Of a stretch of DNA of 64,000 nucleotides, positions 1 to 8,806 are shown in pieces. Position 1 is the stretch's first letter. Every line of letters starts with the position of its first letter. Both the position numbers and the translations under genes were made by a program. This DNA comes from Streptomyces agglomeratus (GTDB taxonomy: Bacteria > Actinomycetota > Actinomycetes > Streptomycetales > Streptomycetaceae), in NCBI RefSeq assembly GCF_001746415.1, contig NZ_MEHJ01000002.1:62001-126000 (forward strand). Reading direction: 5' to 3'. The notes beneath the pieces are model-generated. The model was not told where the DNA came from. It saw only the letters and a list, made by a program, of their open reading frames with translations, and made no database searches.

Positions 1-345
1 GACTCCGAGCCGGGCGGCCACCTCCGGCGCGCTACCTCGCGTTTCCAGCGAGGCCAGCAGGGTCTCGGCGAGACGGTGGGCGTGCGCGGGGCCGCCGCTG
101 TCGCCCAAATGGGCCAGCCGCCGCCGCGCCAGATCGTCGATCAACTCACCTGAGGGCAGCAGCACCAGGGCTTCGACGTGCTCGCCGCAGTGCAGGAGCC
201 GCCCTTGCGGCAGAAGGCCCCTGCTCGATCATCGTGACGGCGGCCTCGGCCCAGCGCAGCGACGTGGCGGCCTGTGTCAGGGGAACCGACGGGCCGATCG
301 CGCCGGACCGGGGCGTTCGTCCTGTGGCCGGGGTGATCCGAGTGA
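1..345 (-). pseudogene. PucR-type HTH regulator, C-terminal part, truncated and frameshifted
   Basis: The minus strand reads as the C-terminal half of an actinobacterial PucR/CdaR-like regulator. A segment ending TSLRWAEAAVTMIEQG (about 304-222) is followed, in another frame, by a segment containing GEHVEALVLLPSGELIDDL and the linker ETLLASLETRGSAPEVAARL that normally leads into the DNA-binding helix. The gene runs off the window start before the recognition helix. The frame changes near 220, which fits a one-base indel. Upstream of about 345 no convincing family sequence remains. Regulators of this type usually control nearby catabolic or specialised-metabolism genes, but no target can be named here. 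The assignment rests on remembered family patterns. Confidence 0.5.
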
Positions 346-592
346 AGCGGAGTGGGAACGGCTGCGCCGTTTCTGCCCGTCAGTAACAGGCGTTGTGGCA
401 GGTGCCGAGACCAGAAGCCGCCCACTCCCCCGACAGGCCGACCCCACGCCGCCTCGCCGCCGACGCGGTGCGGCCGCTGGTGGAACCCGCCCCGAAGAGA
501 CGCTCCGATGACCGACGTCCCAGTCAGGGCAACCTGCGCTGGCTTATCAGCCACCCAGATCATCCCTCCTCACAAGCAGCGGCGCGCCTCAG

Positions 593-793
593 ACCACCCA
601 TCCGGAACGCTTCACCATCGACCCCACCCAGGCTTACAAGCGCTGGACGAAACCCAACACCGTAGTCTCGGTGGCGGTCCAGCCCCACGACCTCGAACTC
701 GTCCTCACTCAGACTCCTTCATGCGCCCAGTCGCCGCACGGCCTGAGCTTGATCTTTAACCTGGCTGCTGTTTCAGGTGGACGTGTTCGGTGA
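593..793 (+). other. Unassigned coding-like stretch
   Basis: One plus-strand frame has the strong G/C third-position bias of a Streptomyces gene. It reads through motifs such as ERFTIDPTQAYKRWTKP and VSVAVQPHDLELVLTQ to a TGA at 791-793. No start codon or ribosome binding site is visible and I do not recognise the family. It may be the 3' remnant of a gene removed by the rearrangements around the adjacent IS256 element. Confidence 0.2.
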
Positions 794-860
794 GGGTTTC
801 GGCTCGTTTCACGGTCTTCCCTGGCTCGTAGCGTGGGGCTGGCCTGCGGTTTTGTGAGCC

Positions 861-2238
861 GGGTGTGTCAACTTAACGGCTGATCTTGGTTGTTGAAGGT
901 CAGTTGTTGCTCGGGGTGAGGCGGCCTTCGAAGGCGATCTGGAAGGCGTTCAGGGGCGCCTTCCAGCGCATGGTCCACCGCTTGCGGCCCTTGCCGGTCG
1001 GGTCCAGGCTCATCAGCGCCATGTAGATGCACTTCAGAGCGGCGGCTTCGTTGGGGAAGTGCCCGCGGGCGCGGACGGCCCTGCGGATGCGGGCGTTGAC
1101 GCTCTCGATCGCGTTCGTGCTGCAGATGACCTTGCGTATCTCGACGTCGAAGGAGAGGAAGGGCACGAACTCGGCCCAGGCGTCCGACCACAGCTTCACG
1201 ATCGCCGGATACTTCCCTCCCCAGGACTCCTGGAACTCCAGGAACCGCTCCGTCGCCGCGTCCTCGCTGGGTGCGGTGTAGACGGGCTTGAGTGCCTTGG
1301 CGACCTTGTCCCAGTCCTGGCGGGCGGCGTAACGGAACGAATTGCGCAGCAGGTGAACCACGCACGTCTGGACAATCGTGCGAGGCCAGACGGTTTCCAC
1401 AGCCTCGGGAAGGCCCTTGAGCCCGTCGCAGACGAGCATGAGCACGTCGTCCAGGCCGCGGTTCTTCAGCTCGGTGAACACGTGCAGCCAGTACTTGGCG
1501 CCCTCGCCGCCGTCGCCGGCCCAGATGCCGAGGATGTCGCGGGTGCCGTCCACGGTCACCGCCATCACCACGTAGATCGGACGGTTCGCGACCTTCCCGT
1601 CCCTGATCTTCACGTTGATGGCGTCCACGAACAGGACGGGGTAGACGCGGTCGAGGGCCGGTTCTGCCATTCGGCCATGCCGTCCATGACCTTGTCGGTG
1701 ATGGTGGAGATGGTCTGTTTGGACCCTCCGCTCCGTAGACCTCGGCGAGATGAGCGGAGATCTCCCCGTGAGTGAGGCCCTTCGCGGACAAGGAGAGCAC
1801 CATCTCGTCGACGCCGGTCAGACGCCGCTGCCGCTTCTTGACGATCTGCGGCTCGAAGCTGCCGGCGGTATCGCGCGGCACCCTCACCTCCACCGGGCCG
1901 ACATCGGTCAGCACGGTCTTCGCCCGGGTCCCGTTGCGGCTGTTGCCGTTGTTCTTCCCGGCCGGATCGTGCTTCTCGTAGCCGACGTGATCGGTGATCT
2001 CGCCCTCCAGGGCGGACTCCAGCACCCGCTTGGTCAGCTGCTGCAACAGCCCGCCCTCCCCGGTCAGTTGCAAACCCTCGTTGCGGGCACGGTCAACGAG
2101 CATCGCAACGAGCTGCTCGTCCGACACCGCACTCGACGGTGCCTGAACCACCTGCCCGGCCTGCTCGTTCTCCACGGCGGTCTCCGTCATCAGACGCATC
2201 TCCTTGATCATCAGATCCGCCGTTGATTAGACACTCCC
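861..2238 (-). mobile_element. IS256-family insertion sequence
   Basis: The element is bounded by imperfect terminal inverted repeats. The right end reads inward GGGTGTGTCAACTTAACGGC (861-880). The left end, on the opposite strand from 2238, reads GGGAGTGTCTAATCAACGGC. It encloses one Mutator-type transposase reading on the minus strand. No matching 8-9 bp target duplication is visible in the flanks, so the insertion has probably been altered since it arrived. It cuts an older IS5-type transposase at 2239. Confidence 0.85.
900..2211 (-). pseudogene. IS256-family transposase (frameshifted)
   Basis: Mutator/IS256 DDE transposase catalysing cut-and-paste transposition. The N-terminal part (2211 to about 1720) carries the family segment ending SLSAKGLTHGEISAHLAEVY. 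A middle part in a second frame contains KQTISTITDKVMDGMAEWQN. The C-terminal part (about 1664-900) holds the catalytic region with YPVLFVDAINVKIRD and the family signature ESVNARIRRAVRARGHFP. Two frame changes, near 1718 and 1664, each fit the loss of one base. If both are real the gene is dead. If both are sequencing errors the protein would be a full-length transposase of about 435 residues. Confidence 0.85.
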
Positions 2239-2340
2239 GCGTCCGCCGCCCTGCGGGCGCACTTTCGACGGCGGGATCAGCGGCTCGGCGATCTCCCACA
2301 GCCCGTCCGGAACAATCCAACTCCACGTACCCCGCCCCAT
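2239..2340 (-). pseudogene. IS5-family transposase, N-terminal fragment
   Basis: The segment reads VPDGLWEIAEPLIPPSKVRP, the N-terminal signature of a common actinobacterial IS5-group transposase. An ATG lies at 2340. The reading frame is cut at 2239, exactly where the IS256 terminal repeat begins, and the catalytic part is absent. It is therefore an older element split or deleted by the IS256 insertion. Confidence 0.65.
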
Positions 2341-2377
2341 GCCGAGTCCAACGAACCAGCACCACATAGGACATCGT

Positions 2378-2732
2378 CTAAAGATTCCGAACGGTATGCC
2401 CGGCATCGCCGGAGTTCTGCCGGGCCTGCCTGGCGAGGTCTTCCGCCAGATCGTTGATCTTGCGGGCCTCGGAGTACAACGAAGCCCCGACAAAGCAATC
2501 AAGGGCATCACCTGGGCGCCACCCACGCCCGCTACCTGACCCCGGGCTCCTCGGCAGCCGACTTCCCCCGGACGGACAAGCCCAGCGCCCCCGACCCATC
2601 CCCGGTGCCCGTCCCCACCTTCGCCTGGTGGTGGGACCACCTCGCACAATGACCGCCATCCCCGACCACCTCCCACCACGCCGGCGAGAGCGTGCACGGG
2701 CCTGCTCCTCATCGGCCCGCACGCCTGCGTGA
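2378..2732. other. Two unassigned coding-like fragments
   Basis: On the minus strand the stretch ending at 2378 reads SLYSEARKINDLAEDLARQA in a frame with plausible codon use. On the plus strand, about 2505-2650, another short frame reads ARYLTPGSSAADFPRTDKP and ends WWWDHLAQ before a TGA. Neither has a start codon with a good ribosome binding site and I recognise neither family. They look like leftovers of successive deletions. Confidence 0.2.
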
Positions 2733-2740
2733 TCACTGCC

Positions 2741-3115
2741 TCAGGCGCAACCGCTGAAGCGCAGCGGGTGTCGCAAGGCACCTCCGCGGTCGATGGCGGT
2801 GTCGGCACTGATCTCCACCACCAGCTCCGGGCGAACGAGGATCGCGTCCAGGACGTCGCAGGACACCCACGTCAAGGCGAATCGCGCTCCCATCCACGGG
2901 TGCCCGGGTTCGGCTGCGGCGAGGTGCTCGCCGGCCTCCCGGGCCGCATCCGGGCGCAGCCGGACCGTACGGCCGATCGCGCACGCGGCCGTACGGGTCG
3001 TGGCGGCCAAGGACGAGGGGCTGGGGCCGGGCGAGGGTGCCAGCGGCGCCGATGATGGCCGCGGTTACGCCGGCGGCGACAACCAGGACGGCGTAGGCGT
3101 CGCGCTGATGCTGCC
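2741..3115 (-). pseudogene. ATP-dependent DNA ligase, C-terminal remnant
   Basis: The minus strand contains segments typical of the C-terminal region of actinobacterial ATP-dependent (LigC-like) ligases. These are GTLARPQPLVLGRHDPYGR and, after a frame change near 2975, AAEPGHPWMGARFALTW followed by VRPELVVEISADTAIDRG. The catalytic nucleotidyltransferase domain with its KxDG lysine is missing, so the remnant cannot act. Such ligases serve non-homologous end joining or base-excision repair. A broken Ku gene lies at 36.5 kb. Identification is from family patterns, without a database search. Confidence 0.55.
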
Positions 3116-3172
3116 GCCGCACGGCATCGACCGGGCCACGGTGGGCTCCGCGGGCTTGCGGCCGCCCAGCAG

Positions 3173-3485
3173 CTACCGAGGGTCGTACAGCTCCCGGGCC
3201 AGTGCGGTGAGTTGGTCGCGGGTGGGGTCGACCGGGATGCCGCTGGCATTGAGGTACATGACCGCTACGGTGCAGGCGACGGTCAGATTGGAGCGCTCCA
3301 GCCAGCGGCAGCGGGCGAGGGTGTGCACAAGCGCTGCTGCGCGGGCGTAGGGGCCCATAGATGGGTTGCTCGAGGAGTCCCTGCACGTTGACCTGTCCTG
3401 GGTACTCGAAGTCGCGCAACGGGCCGGCCACCGCGATCCTGCACCGGACGACCTCGGCGTTCCGCTCGCCGCTGTCGCCCGCCAC
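3173..3485 (-). pseudogene. Doc/Fic-like toxin, frameshifted
   Basis: The C-terminal part reads YARAAALVHTLARCRWLERS and TVACTVAVMYLNASGIPVDP, matching the helical core of a Streptomyces Doc/Fic-type toxin subgroup. The N-terminal part (EYPGQVNVQGLLEQPIYG) lies in a different frame that joins near 3350. Classical Fic/Doc proteins use an HPFx(D/N)GN motif. Here the equivalent position reads RCRWLERSN, so even an intact form would lack the standard catalytic residues. No antitoxin ORF is recognisable upstream. Confidence 0.5.
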
Positions 3486-3720
3486 CGCGGAGAGTGATGC
3501 CGCTGACCGTAGTTGTGGCCACTGACATCTGCCGAACCCGGATTAGCGTCGGGCTCGCCGCCAGCTATGGGCCGGGCTGAGAGGCGGCAGAGACGAGAGA
3601 CGGCGGACCGTGGGGGCGGGACCAGCGGAGGAAGCGGTCGTGGCTCCGCCCCCCACGGGATCAGGCGGCGGGGACGGCCTGGCCGGGTAGGCCACATAGG
3701 AGCGAGGCCGTTATGCGCTA

Positions 3721-6265
3721 CTACGGGGATTTGTCGTGTGGCATCTGGGAGGGGTCCGGGCCTGACGTGACCTGGCTCCAGATCGCCAATACCACCGCGA
3801 CCTGCGCCAGCAAATAGGCGACCTGCACTGATACGTGGCGCATTTGGTAGACCGACAGCAGTAGGTCGATGGGTGAGCGCCAGTAGGGGCGCTCGTGGGT
3901 GAACGAGACTACGTCGATTCTGATCCCCGTAATAGTGAGTACGAGCAGCAGAAGGGCGCAGCCCAGGTCGGCCACCCCTCTTGCTTGGCCGGTCATCGCG
4001 ACTAAGCCCAAATGCACGAGGACGGGGGCAGCAATAGCGAGTGTGACGAATAGTGCTTTGGTCGGTCCTTGACGGCCAGGCAATATGCGCCACAAGGCGC
4101 CAAGCAGGAATCCGCCTGCCATCCAGGTAATCTGCCAAGAACCAGCGTGATACATGGCGGCCAGGAGCCCGACTCGCTGCTCCATCACGATGGCCCAGGA
4201 GCCATCCTTTATTGACCATGCCCAGAACATCACGCACGTCGCTGGCACCCCGAGCCAGCCAGCTGTGCGGGCGGTCTCGCGGGCGTTATCCCACCAGGAA
4301 GTGTGTGGTCCCCAGCAGAGCACCACATCGATAGGGCTCACGCTCTGTGGTAGACGAACGCGGCTCGGCAATCCGGCAGGGCGAGCGATGAAAGGGGAAA
4401 CTCTCCAGCGGTGCAGCCGGTCCAGCATGCGCTCGATGCTTGCCCGGTTGAGCACCTCTTCATCGTGCTGTCCTTTCTCCAACCGCCTCAACTGCGCATG
4501 CAGTTCACGGTGGCGGCCGGCGGCCTGAAGAAAATGAGATCGATCCTGAGGCGTCAGGAGCTCGTTGAGTCCGGTGTTCGCTGCGACTTCGCGGGTTAGG
4601 CGTGCGTGGCGGACGCCGAGGTGCAGCAGCAGGGTGACGGCAGCCAGATTGAGGAGCAGGCTCAACACAGTGGCCGGAACACCCGCGTACCACCCGTAGG
4701 CAGGGGCTACGGCCACCGGGAAGAACAGTAGGATAAGTAGCCGGTCCTGCTTCGGTGGGGCGAACGGCGAGGCGCCGGTGGCCAGAGCCCTGGCACGGAG
4801 GGCGAAGAGCAAGGCGACCGCGCTAATCACCCAGTTCGCAGTCCACACCAAAGTAGCCCAATCAAGGCCGAACCATACAAGAAAGTCAATGAGTTCGTCG
4901 GTGACGCCCTCGTCGTATGTGACCCCCTGCGGGTTCTCGAACTTAGTGCTGCTCAGCCAAGAGAGGCGCTCCCAGAACCGGTACGCTGCTATCAGACTCC
5001 ATATCCCTGCGGTGACGGACACTTCTGCCAGCCCAAAACCAATGCCATGTAGCCGCATGCGGTGGTCATTGGACCTTCCCCACGAGGCGGCCGCAATGCG
5101 CTGCAGGGCGGCGGCGACACCCAGCAACCACAAGAACACCAAGGCAGCGGCCGCTGCGGCGAGCCAAAGCGAACCAATACGCTCCGGCCAGAAGTCCGCG
5201 TTCTGGAATTTCCAAGGCAGTCCGAACCATGGCGGCCAGAGCACAGGCAATGCGCTCAGCACCGCGGCGGCGAATGCGGCCCATGTGATGCTGCGCCGCG
5301 GCCGACCAAATGCGATCAGCGCCAGCCCCGTAAGGCTAACCACGAGCCATACCACCCGGTCCTGGTAGTGGTCCACCACAGGGTGGTCTACGAACTCCTG
5401 GACCATCATGTATCCGGGCCTGACCAATACGCCTTGCAGCGCGAGCAGAAAGGCGATCCAGGCTGCAGCCTGCAAGCCCCAGGCCGCCTTACGGCACCGG
5501 TCCGAAGTCGCTGCCCGCTGCAAGCGGCGGGCGGCCACCAGCATCAAGCCTGCGACAGCGATGTCCCAGGCAAACCCCTCGAGCAGGACCCATGGATAGC
5601 GACCTGCGGCCGCGTTCCGATGCTGCGGCAAAGGCGCTGCGAAGGCCAAGTGCGGCCAGCTCTGACTCTGCTCATCCCGCCATCGAAGCATCTTGCCTTT
5701 GTCGATCTCCCCGGGCGGGGGGGTCACCCATTGCGGCGCCTGGCCGTCGAGGTCGACGGAGACCTCACTCCACAAAGCCCGGGACAAAGCCGCAGGGGGA
5801 GTCAACCTCACGCGCCAGTTATCCGCACCGAAGTCCAAGTTCCAGGGCCCCACATCAGTTCTGCCGTGATGGTCAGCCCATGTGTGAGCCCGGTACTCCA
5901 CGCGGAGCCGTCCTGCGTCACTAGTCACGGCAGGCGCTGTGGTACGCCACTCCTGGCCCCGGACCCACCACATGCTGTCTTCATTGCTGTCAAGAAGGCA
6001 GCGCATGGCCGATCGGTACGCCTCGGTGTTCGGCGCCAGCGAAAGGGCGGGTGCCATGGCCCACTTCGTGGGAACAGTGACTACCAGGCTGCTGGATAAT
6101 TTACTGAAGTCCGAACCGCGATGCCTGAAAGTCAACGAAGCACGGACCGTAGCCTCGGCGAGTTGGTCCGGTCGGCAAGGGTCCGTCGGGACCGCCAGCG
6201 CAATCCCGGGGGGTCAAGGCGATTGCTAACAGCAACCCCAGCGACAGCGCAAGCAGCCTCAACAT
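3721..6265 (-). CDS. DUF6185-like multi-spanning membrane protein
   Basis: An ATG at 6265 begins a signal peptide (LRLLALSLGLLLAIALT). Within about 30 codons the frame changes near 6185 into the long frame ending at 3721, so a one-base indel separates the signal peptide from the rest. The extracytoplasmic N-terminal region (roughly residues 30-220 of the joined protein) has a DNWRVRLTPPAALSRALW segment. About a dozen hydrophobic helices follow, interrupted by a charged cytoplasmic stretch (RSHFLQAAGRHRELHAQLRR) near the middle. Overall size and layout match Streptomyces DUF6185 proteins as I remember them. No enzymatic motif is visible and function is unknown. It stands alone, with no operon partner. 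Confidence 0.6.
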
Positions 6266-6435
6266 GTCCGCAGCCTCCCCCTCGCTGCGAGAGAACTAAC
6301 CTCACGATTCGTTCTCTCCCTTATGGCCGATACCTAAGTCCTGTCCCCTGACTACTGGTCAGCGGTGAGATGATCTTGACTGTGTCTGGTGTGATCACGG
6401 CGTGGCAGCCCTCTTGGACAGCCCCGTTCAGCGGG

Positions 6436-6576
6436 TTAAGCCCGCGCCAGTTCGGCAAGCTGATCACCCCGCTCCGGCACGAGGGTGCGGATCCGGTGCG
6501 CAAGGGCCAGCCGTTCGGCCGTAACGAGATGCGTGAGGCGGCGACGCCTGAGCGCCAGTTGTGCGGGAACCGACCG
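6436..6576 (-). other. In-frame continuation beyond the AbiEii-like stop codon
   Basis: Directly after the TGA of the AbiEii-like gene the same frame stays open for 46 codons to a TAA at 6436-6438. It encodes a helix-rich, coding-like stretch with LTHLVTAERLALAHRIRT and PERGDQLAELARA. It may be a lost C-terminal extension or the tail of an unrelated gene fused by deletion. I do not recognise it. Confidence 0.2.
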
Positions 6577-7242
6577 TCATGCCTCGTCGTCATGGTCGTA
6601 CAGGCGCTGCTCCAAGTCGCTCGCCCAGTGCTGGGCCCACGCGCGCAGCTCGGCCGTCTCTTGTGCGGTGAGGCCGTACGCCGTGAACTCGTCGTCGTCG
6701 GCCCACTCCGCACCGGTCAGTCGGTCGCGGAGGTCGTGCAGGCGAAACTCGTCGCGGCCGTGCCGCCTGCCGAGCTGTTCCAGCTCATTGCTGGTGCGGT
6801 GGCGGGAGGCTGCGTGTACGTCGATCAGGTCGCGGACGGCGCCGCGGTCGGCCAGGGCGCGGACCTTGGTGCCGATGACGGAGTCGAAGGCGAGGACCGG
6901 CCCGTACTCGGTCTGGGCCGGAGGTGTCCAAAAGTGTTCTTTGAGGACATCGACCTCGCACTCCTCGCCGGTGTCCGGGTCCGTGGCGATCAGGCGGGCC
7001 GACAGTGCGTCTACATCGATCACGCGCACCTGCCAGCCCCGCGAGACTAGGCCCTGCTCCAGGCTGACGATGATCTGAGCCATCGGAGCCGGGTTTTCGG
7101 TGGCGACGTCGAGATCCTGGCTCAGGCGCTCAACGAGACCGTGCGCCTGGACGGCGTACCCGCCGGTAAGGACGAGCGGGAAAGGGGAGCCGATGTCGAT
7201 GACGGCGGCCAGGAGCCGGCGGTGCAGGTCGCTCAGTTTCAC
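6577..7242 (-). CDS. AbiEii/AbiGii-type nucleotidyltransferase toxin-like protein
   Basis: This 221-residue protein starts at GTG 7242. It contains LTGGYAVQAHGLVERLSQD followed by LDVAT, the GG...DxD signature of the AbiEii/DUF1814 nucleotidyltransferase fold. Downstream is ECEVDVLKEHF, with a third acidic position, and GTKVRALADRGAVRDLIDVH, also typical of the family. AbiE systems are two-gene toxin-antitoxins that abort phage growth. The toxin transfers nucleotides to an RNA target. The start codon overlaps the stop of the upstream gene by 4 bp (GTGA, 7239-7242), so the two are translationally coupled. The partner here is not a classical AbiEi. Confidence 0.75.
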   Translation of the reverse strand: MKLSDLHRRLLAAVIDIGSPFPLVLTGGYAVQAHGLVERLSQDLDVATENPAPMAQIIVSLEQGLVSRGWQVRVIDVDALSARLIATDPDTGEECEVDVLKEHFWTPPAQTEYGPVLAFDSVIGTKVRALADRGAVRDLIDVHAASRHRTSNELEQLGRRHGRDEFRLHDLRDRLTGAEWADDDEFTAYGLTAQETAELRAWAQHWASDLEQRLYDHDDEA

Positions 7243-7604
7243 GCGGCGGCTGATCCCGCGGTCGTCAGCTCGGGGAAGGCTTCCTCCCAGACCTCCCGCA
7301 GGTGCCTGCTGACCAGGGTGCGCAGGACGGGCCACTGGGCCAGGAGGAGGTCGCGGTTCAGCAGGGTCACAATGTCCTCGTGCTGCCCCTCGGCCAGGAC
7401 GGTGCGGTACAGGCCCATGCGAAGGCGTGGGCGGTCCAGGTCGTAGGCGCGCAGTCCGGACCAGGCGACGTGCAGCGGCAGCTCGACCAGGCCGTGCTTC
7501 GGGCCTGCGAGCTTGTCCAGCGAGGTGGGCAGCCGGGCCGCGTACCGGGCGTGCAGCACCTCGGCGGCCGAGGGCGCCGCGCCTGTGGAGGAGAGCATGA
7601 CCAT
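7239..7604 (-). CDS. AbiEii partner protein (possible antitoxin)
   Basis: This 121-residue protein starts at ATG 7604, with a second in-frame ATG two codons on. It is rich in helix-forming residues, with YAARLPTSLDKLAGPKHGL and VTLLNRDLLLAQWPVLRTL. No winged-helix or transmembrane segment is obvious. It is the first gene of a coupled pair with the AbiEii-like nucleotidyltransferase (4-bp overlap), the position occupied by antitoxins in AbiE systems. An antitoxin or accessory role is inferred from this arrangement, not from sequence. Confidence 0.6.
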   Translation of the reverse strand: MVMLSSTGAAPSAAEVLHARYAARLPTSLDKLAGPKHGLVELPLHVAWSGLRAYDLDRPRLRMGLYRTVLAEGQHEDIVTLLNRDLLLAQWPVLRTLVSRHLREVWEEAFPELTTAGSAAA

Positions 7605-7914
7605 GGTCCCGATTATCCCCCGTCCCGCCCGTCTCCGGAACCACACAGGAGCGCGCAGCACACCCGATGGGCGGTTCGCGCTCCGCCCGGGAGGGACGAC
7701 ATCAAGCGCCCCACGTCGTCCGTTGGCGTGTCCCCATCCATGTGACGGCCCCTTTGGGGACACAGAACCGGTGCAGGCCCTGGGGAGTGCCCGCCGGGTC
7801 GCGTGAAGTGGCTCTTTGTGGCCCCAGGGTTTCCCTCCGGGTGTCTTTGCACGGCGAGTAAGATCATGAGGGCGGGAAGCGTCGCTGCGCGGCGAGGCGG
7901 GGGAAGGACAGAGC
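7605..7914. other. Intergenic region between divergent genes
   Basis: This 310-bp stretch separates the AbiE-like operon (minus) from the next plus-strand gene. It should hold promoters in both directions, but I see no clear -35/-10 pair or convincing coding frame. The ribosome binding site GGGGGAAGGA of the plus-strand gene lies at its right end. Confidence 0.3.
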
Positions 7915-8577
7915 GTGGGCCAGGGGCGGATGACGTTCAACGTGCGGTACGGGACGTCCTTTCCGGTCGTGGTCCGCCACGGCGAGGGACACGCAGGGCA
8001 TGACGCTATCGGGCTGCTCTGCCGCGTGCCCGACGGCCAGGCAGGCGCCGCGCACCCCTGCGCCCGTACCTTCGACGTCGTCGGTGAGGGCCCCGGCGCG
8101 ATTGCCCGGGTGTCGACGGAGGAGACAGGCTCGCACGTGAGTGGACGCCCTGCCGTGTACCGGGTCGACGACCCGTACGGCGCTCGGCTGGGCCGGATCA
8201 CCTACCGGCACGGACGCGCCCTGCGCGGTGCCCGCGCGCGTTGGACCGTCGAGTCGGTGACCGGACACTGCGTGCGCGGCTACCGTGGGCGCTTGTTCTG
8301 GTGGGCGCTGTGGTGGCCCGTCGGCCTGCCCGTGAGCCTGGTGTGGCTGATCCTGTCCCTGCTCGGCGAGGGCGACGACGCCTTCGGCAAGCCGCGCAGG
8401 GTGATCTGGCGCGACAGCTCACGCCGGGCGCGCCTCGTCTTCCGGGGGGTCGCGGACGAGTACCAGGTCCTCGACGGGAGCTGGGACCCCCGGCTGGTCG
8501 CCGCGCTACTTGGACTCCACCAGTCGTACGACCCGTCCGAAGGCAGCGGCGAGAACGGCTGGTACGCCAGACCCTGA
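7915..8577 (+). CDS. Putative scramblase/LURP-like membrane-associated protein
   Basis: This 220-residue protein is read from GTG 7915, chosen because GGGGGAAGG stands about eight bases upstream. A later ATG at 7930 is the alternative. The N-terminal half is beta-rich and includes YRVDDPYGARLGRITYRHG, which resembles the tubby-like beta-barrel of LURP-one-related/phospholipid-scramblase proteins. One hydrophobic helix (LFWWALWWPVGLPVSLVWLI) occupies roughly residues 123-142. The C-terminal part contains RRARLVFRGVADEYQVLDG. The scramblase resemblance is tentative and no function is proven. It appears monocistronic. Confidence 0.45.
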   Translation: MGQGRMTFNVRYGTSFPVVVRHGEGHAGHDAIGLLCRVPDGQAGAAHPCARTFDVVGEGPGAIARVSTEETGSHVSGRPAVYRVDDPYGARLGRITYRHGRALRGARARWTVESVTGHCVRGYRGRLFWWALWWPVGLPVSLVWLILSLLGEGDDAFGKPRRVIWRDSSRRARLVFRGVADEYQVLDGSWDPRLVAALLGLHQSYDPSEGSGENGWYARP

Positions 8578-8806
8578 GCCTGCCGTCTGACAGTCCGCTC
8601 TCCACCTGGGCGGGCCAGTCGAGCCGGCCGAGCACGGCGTTACTCCCCGCGCCAGGGCCCCACCACGTCCAGTGTGGAATCTGGAACGCCTCGCGCCAGC
8701 CGACCATCCGCGCCCATACCCGCCAGCACACCCGAGGACAGAAACCACGCACACAGGAATACGCAAACCCATGACAGCCACCCACCACCCTGCTACTGAG
8801 GCTTGC

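Noticed and set aside
4154..6099. Several plus-strand frames opposite the DUF6185-like gene
   Set aside because: No family features. They overlap the conserved membrane protein on the minus strand completely.
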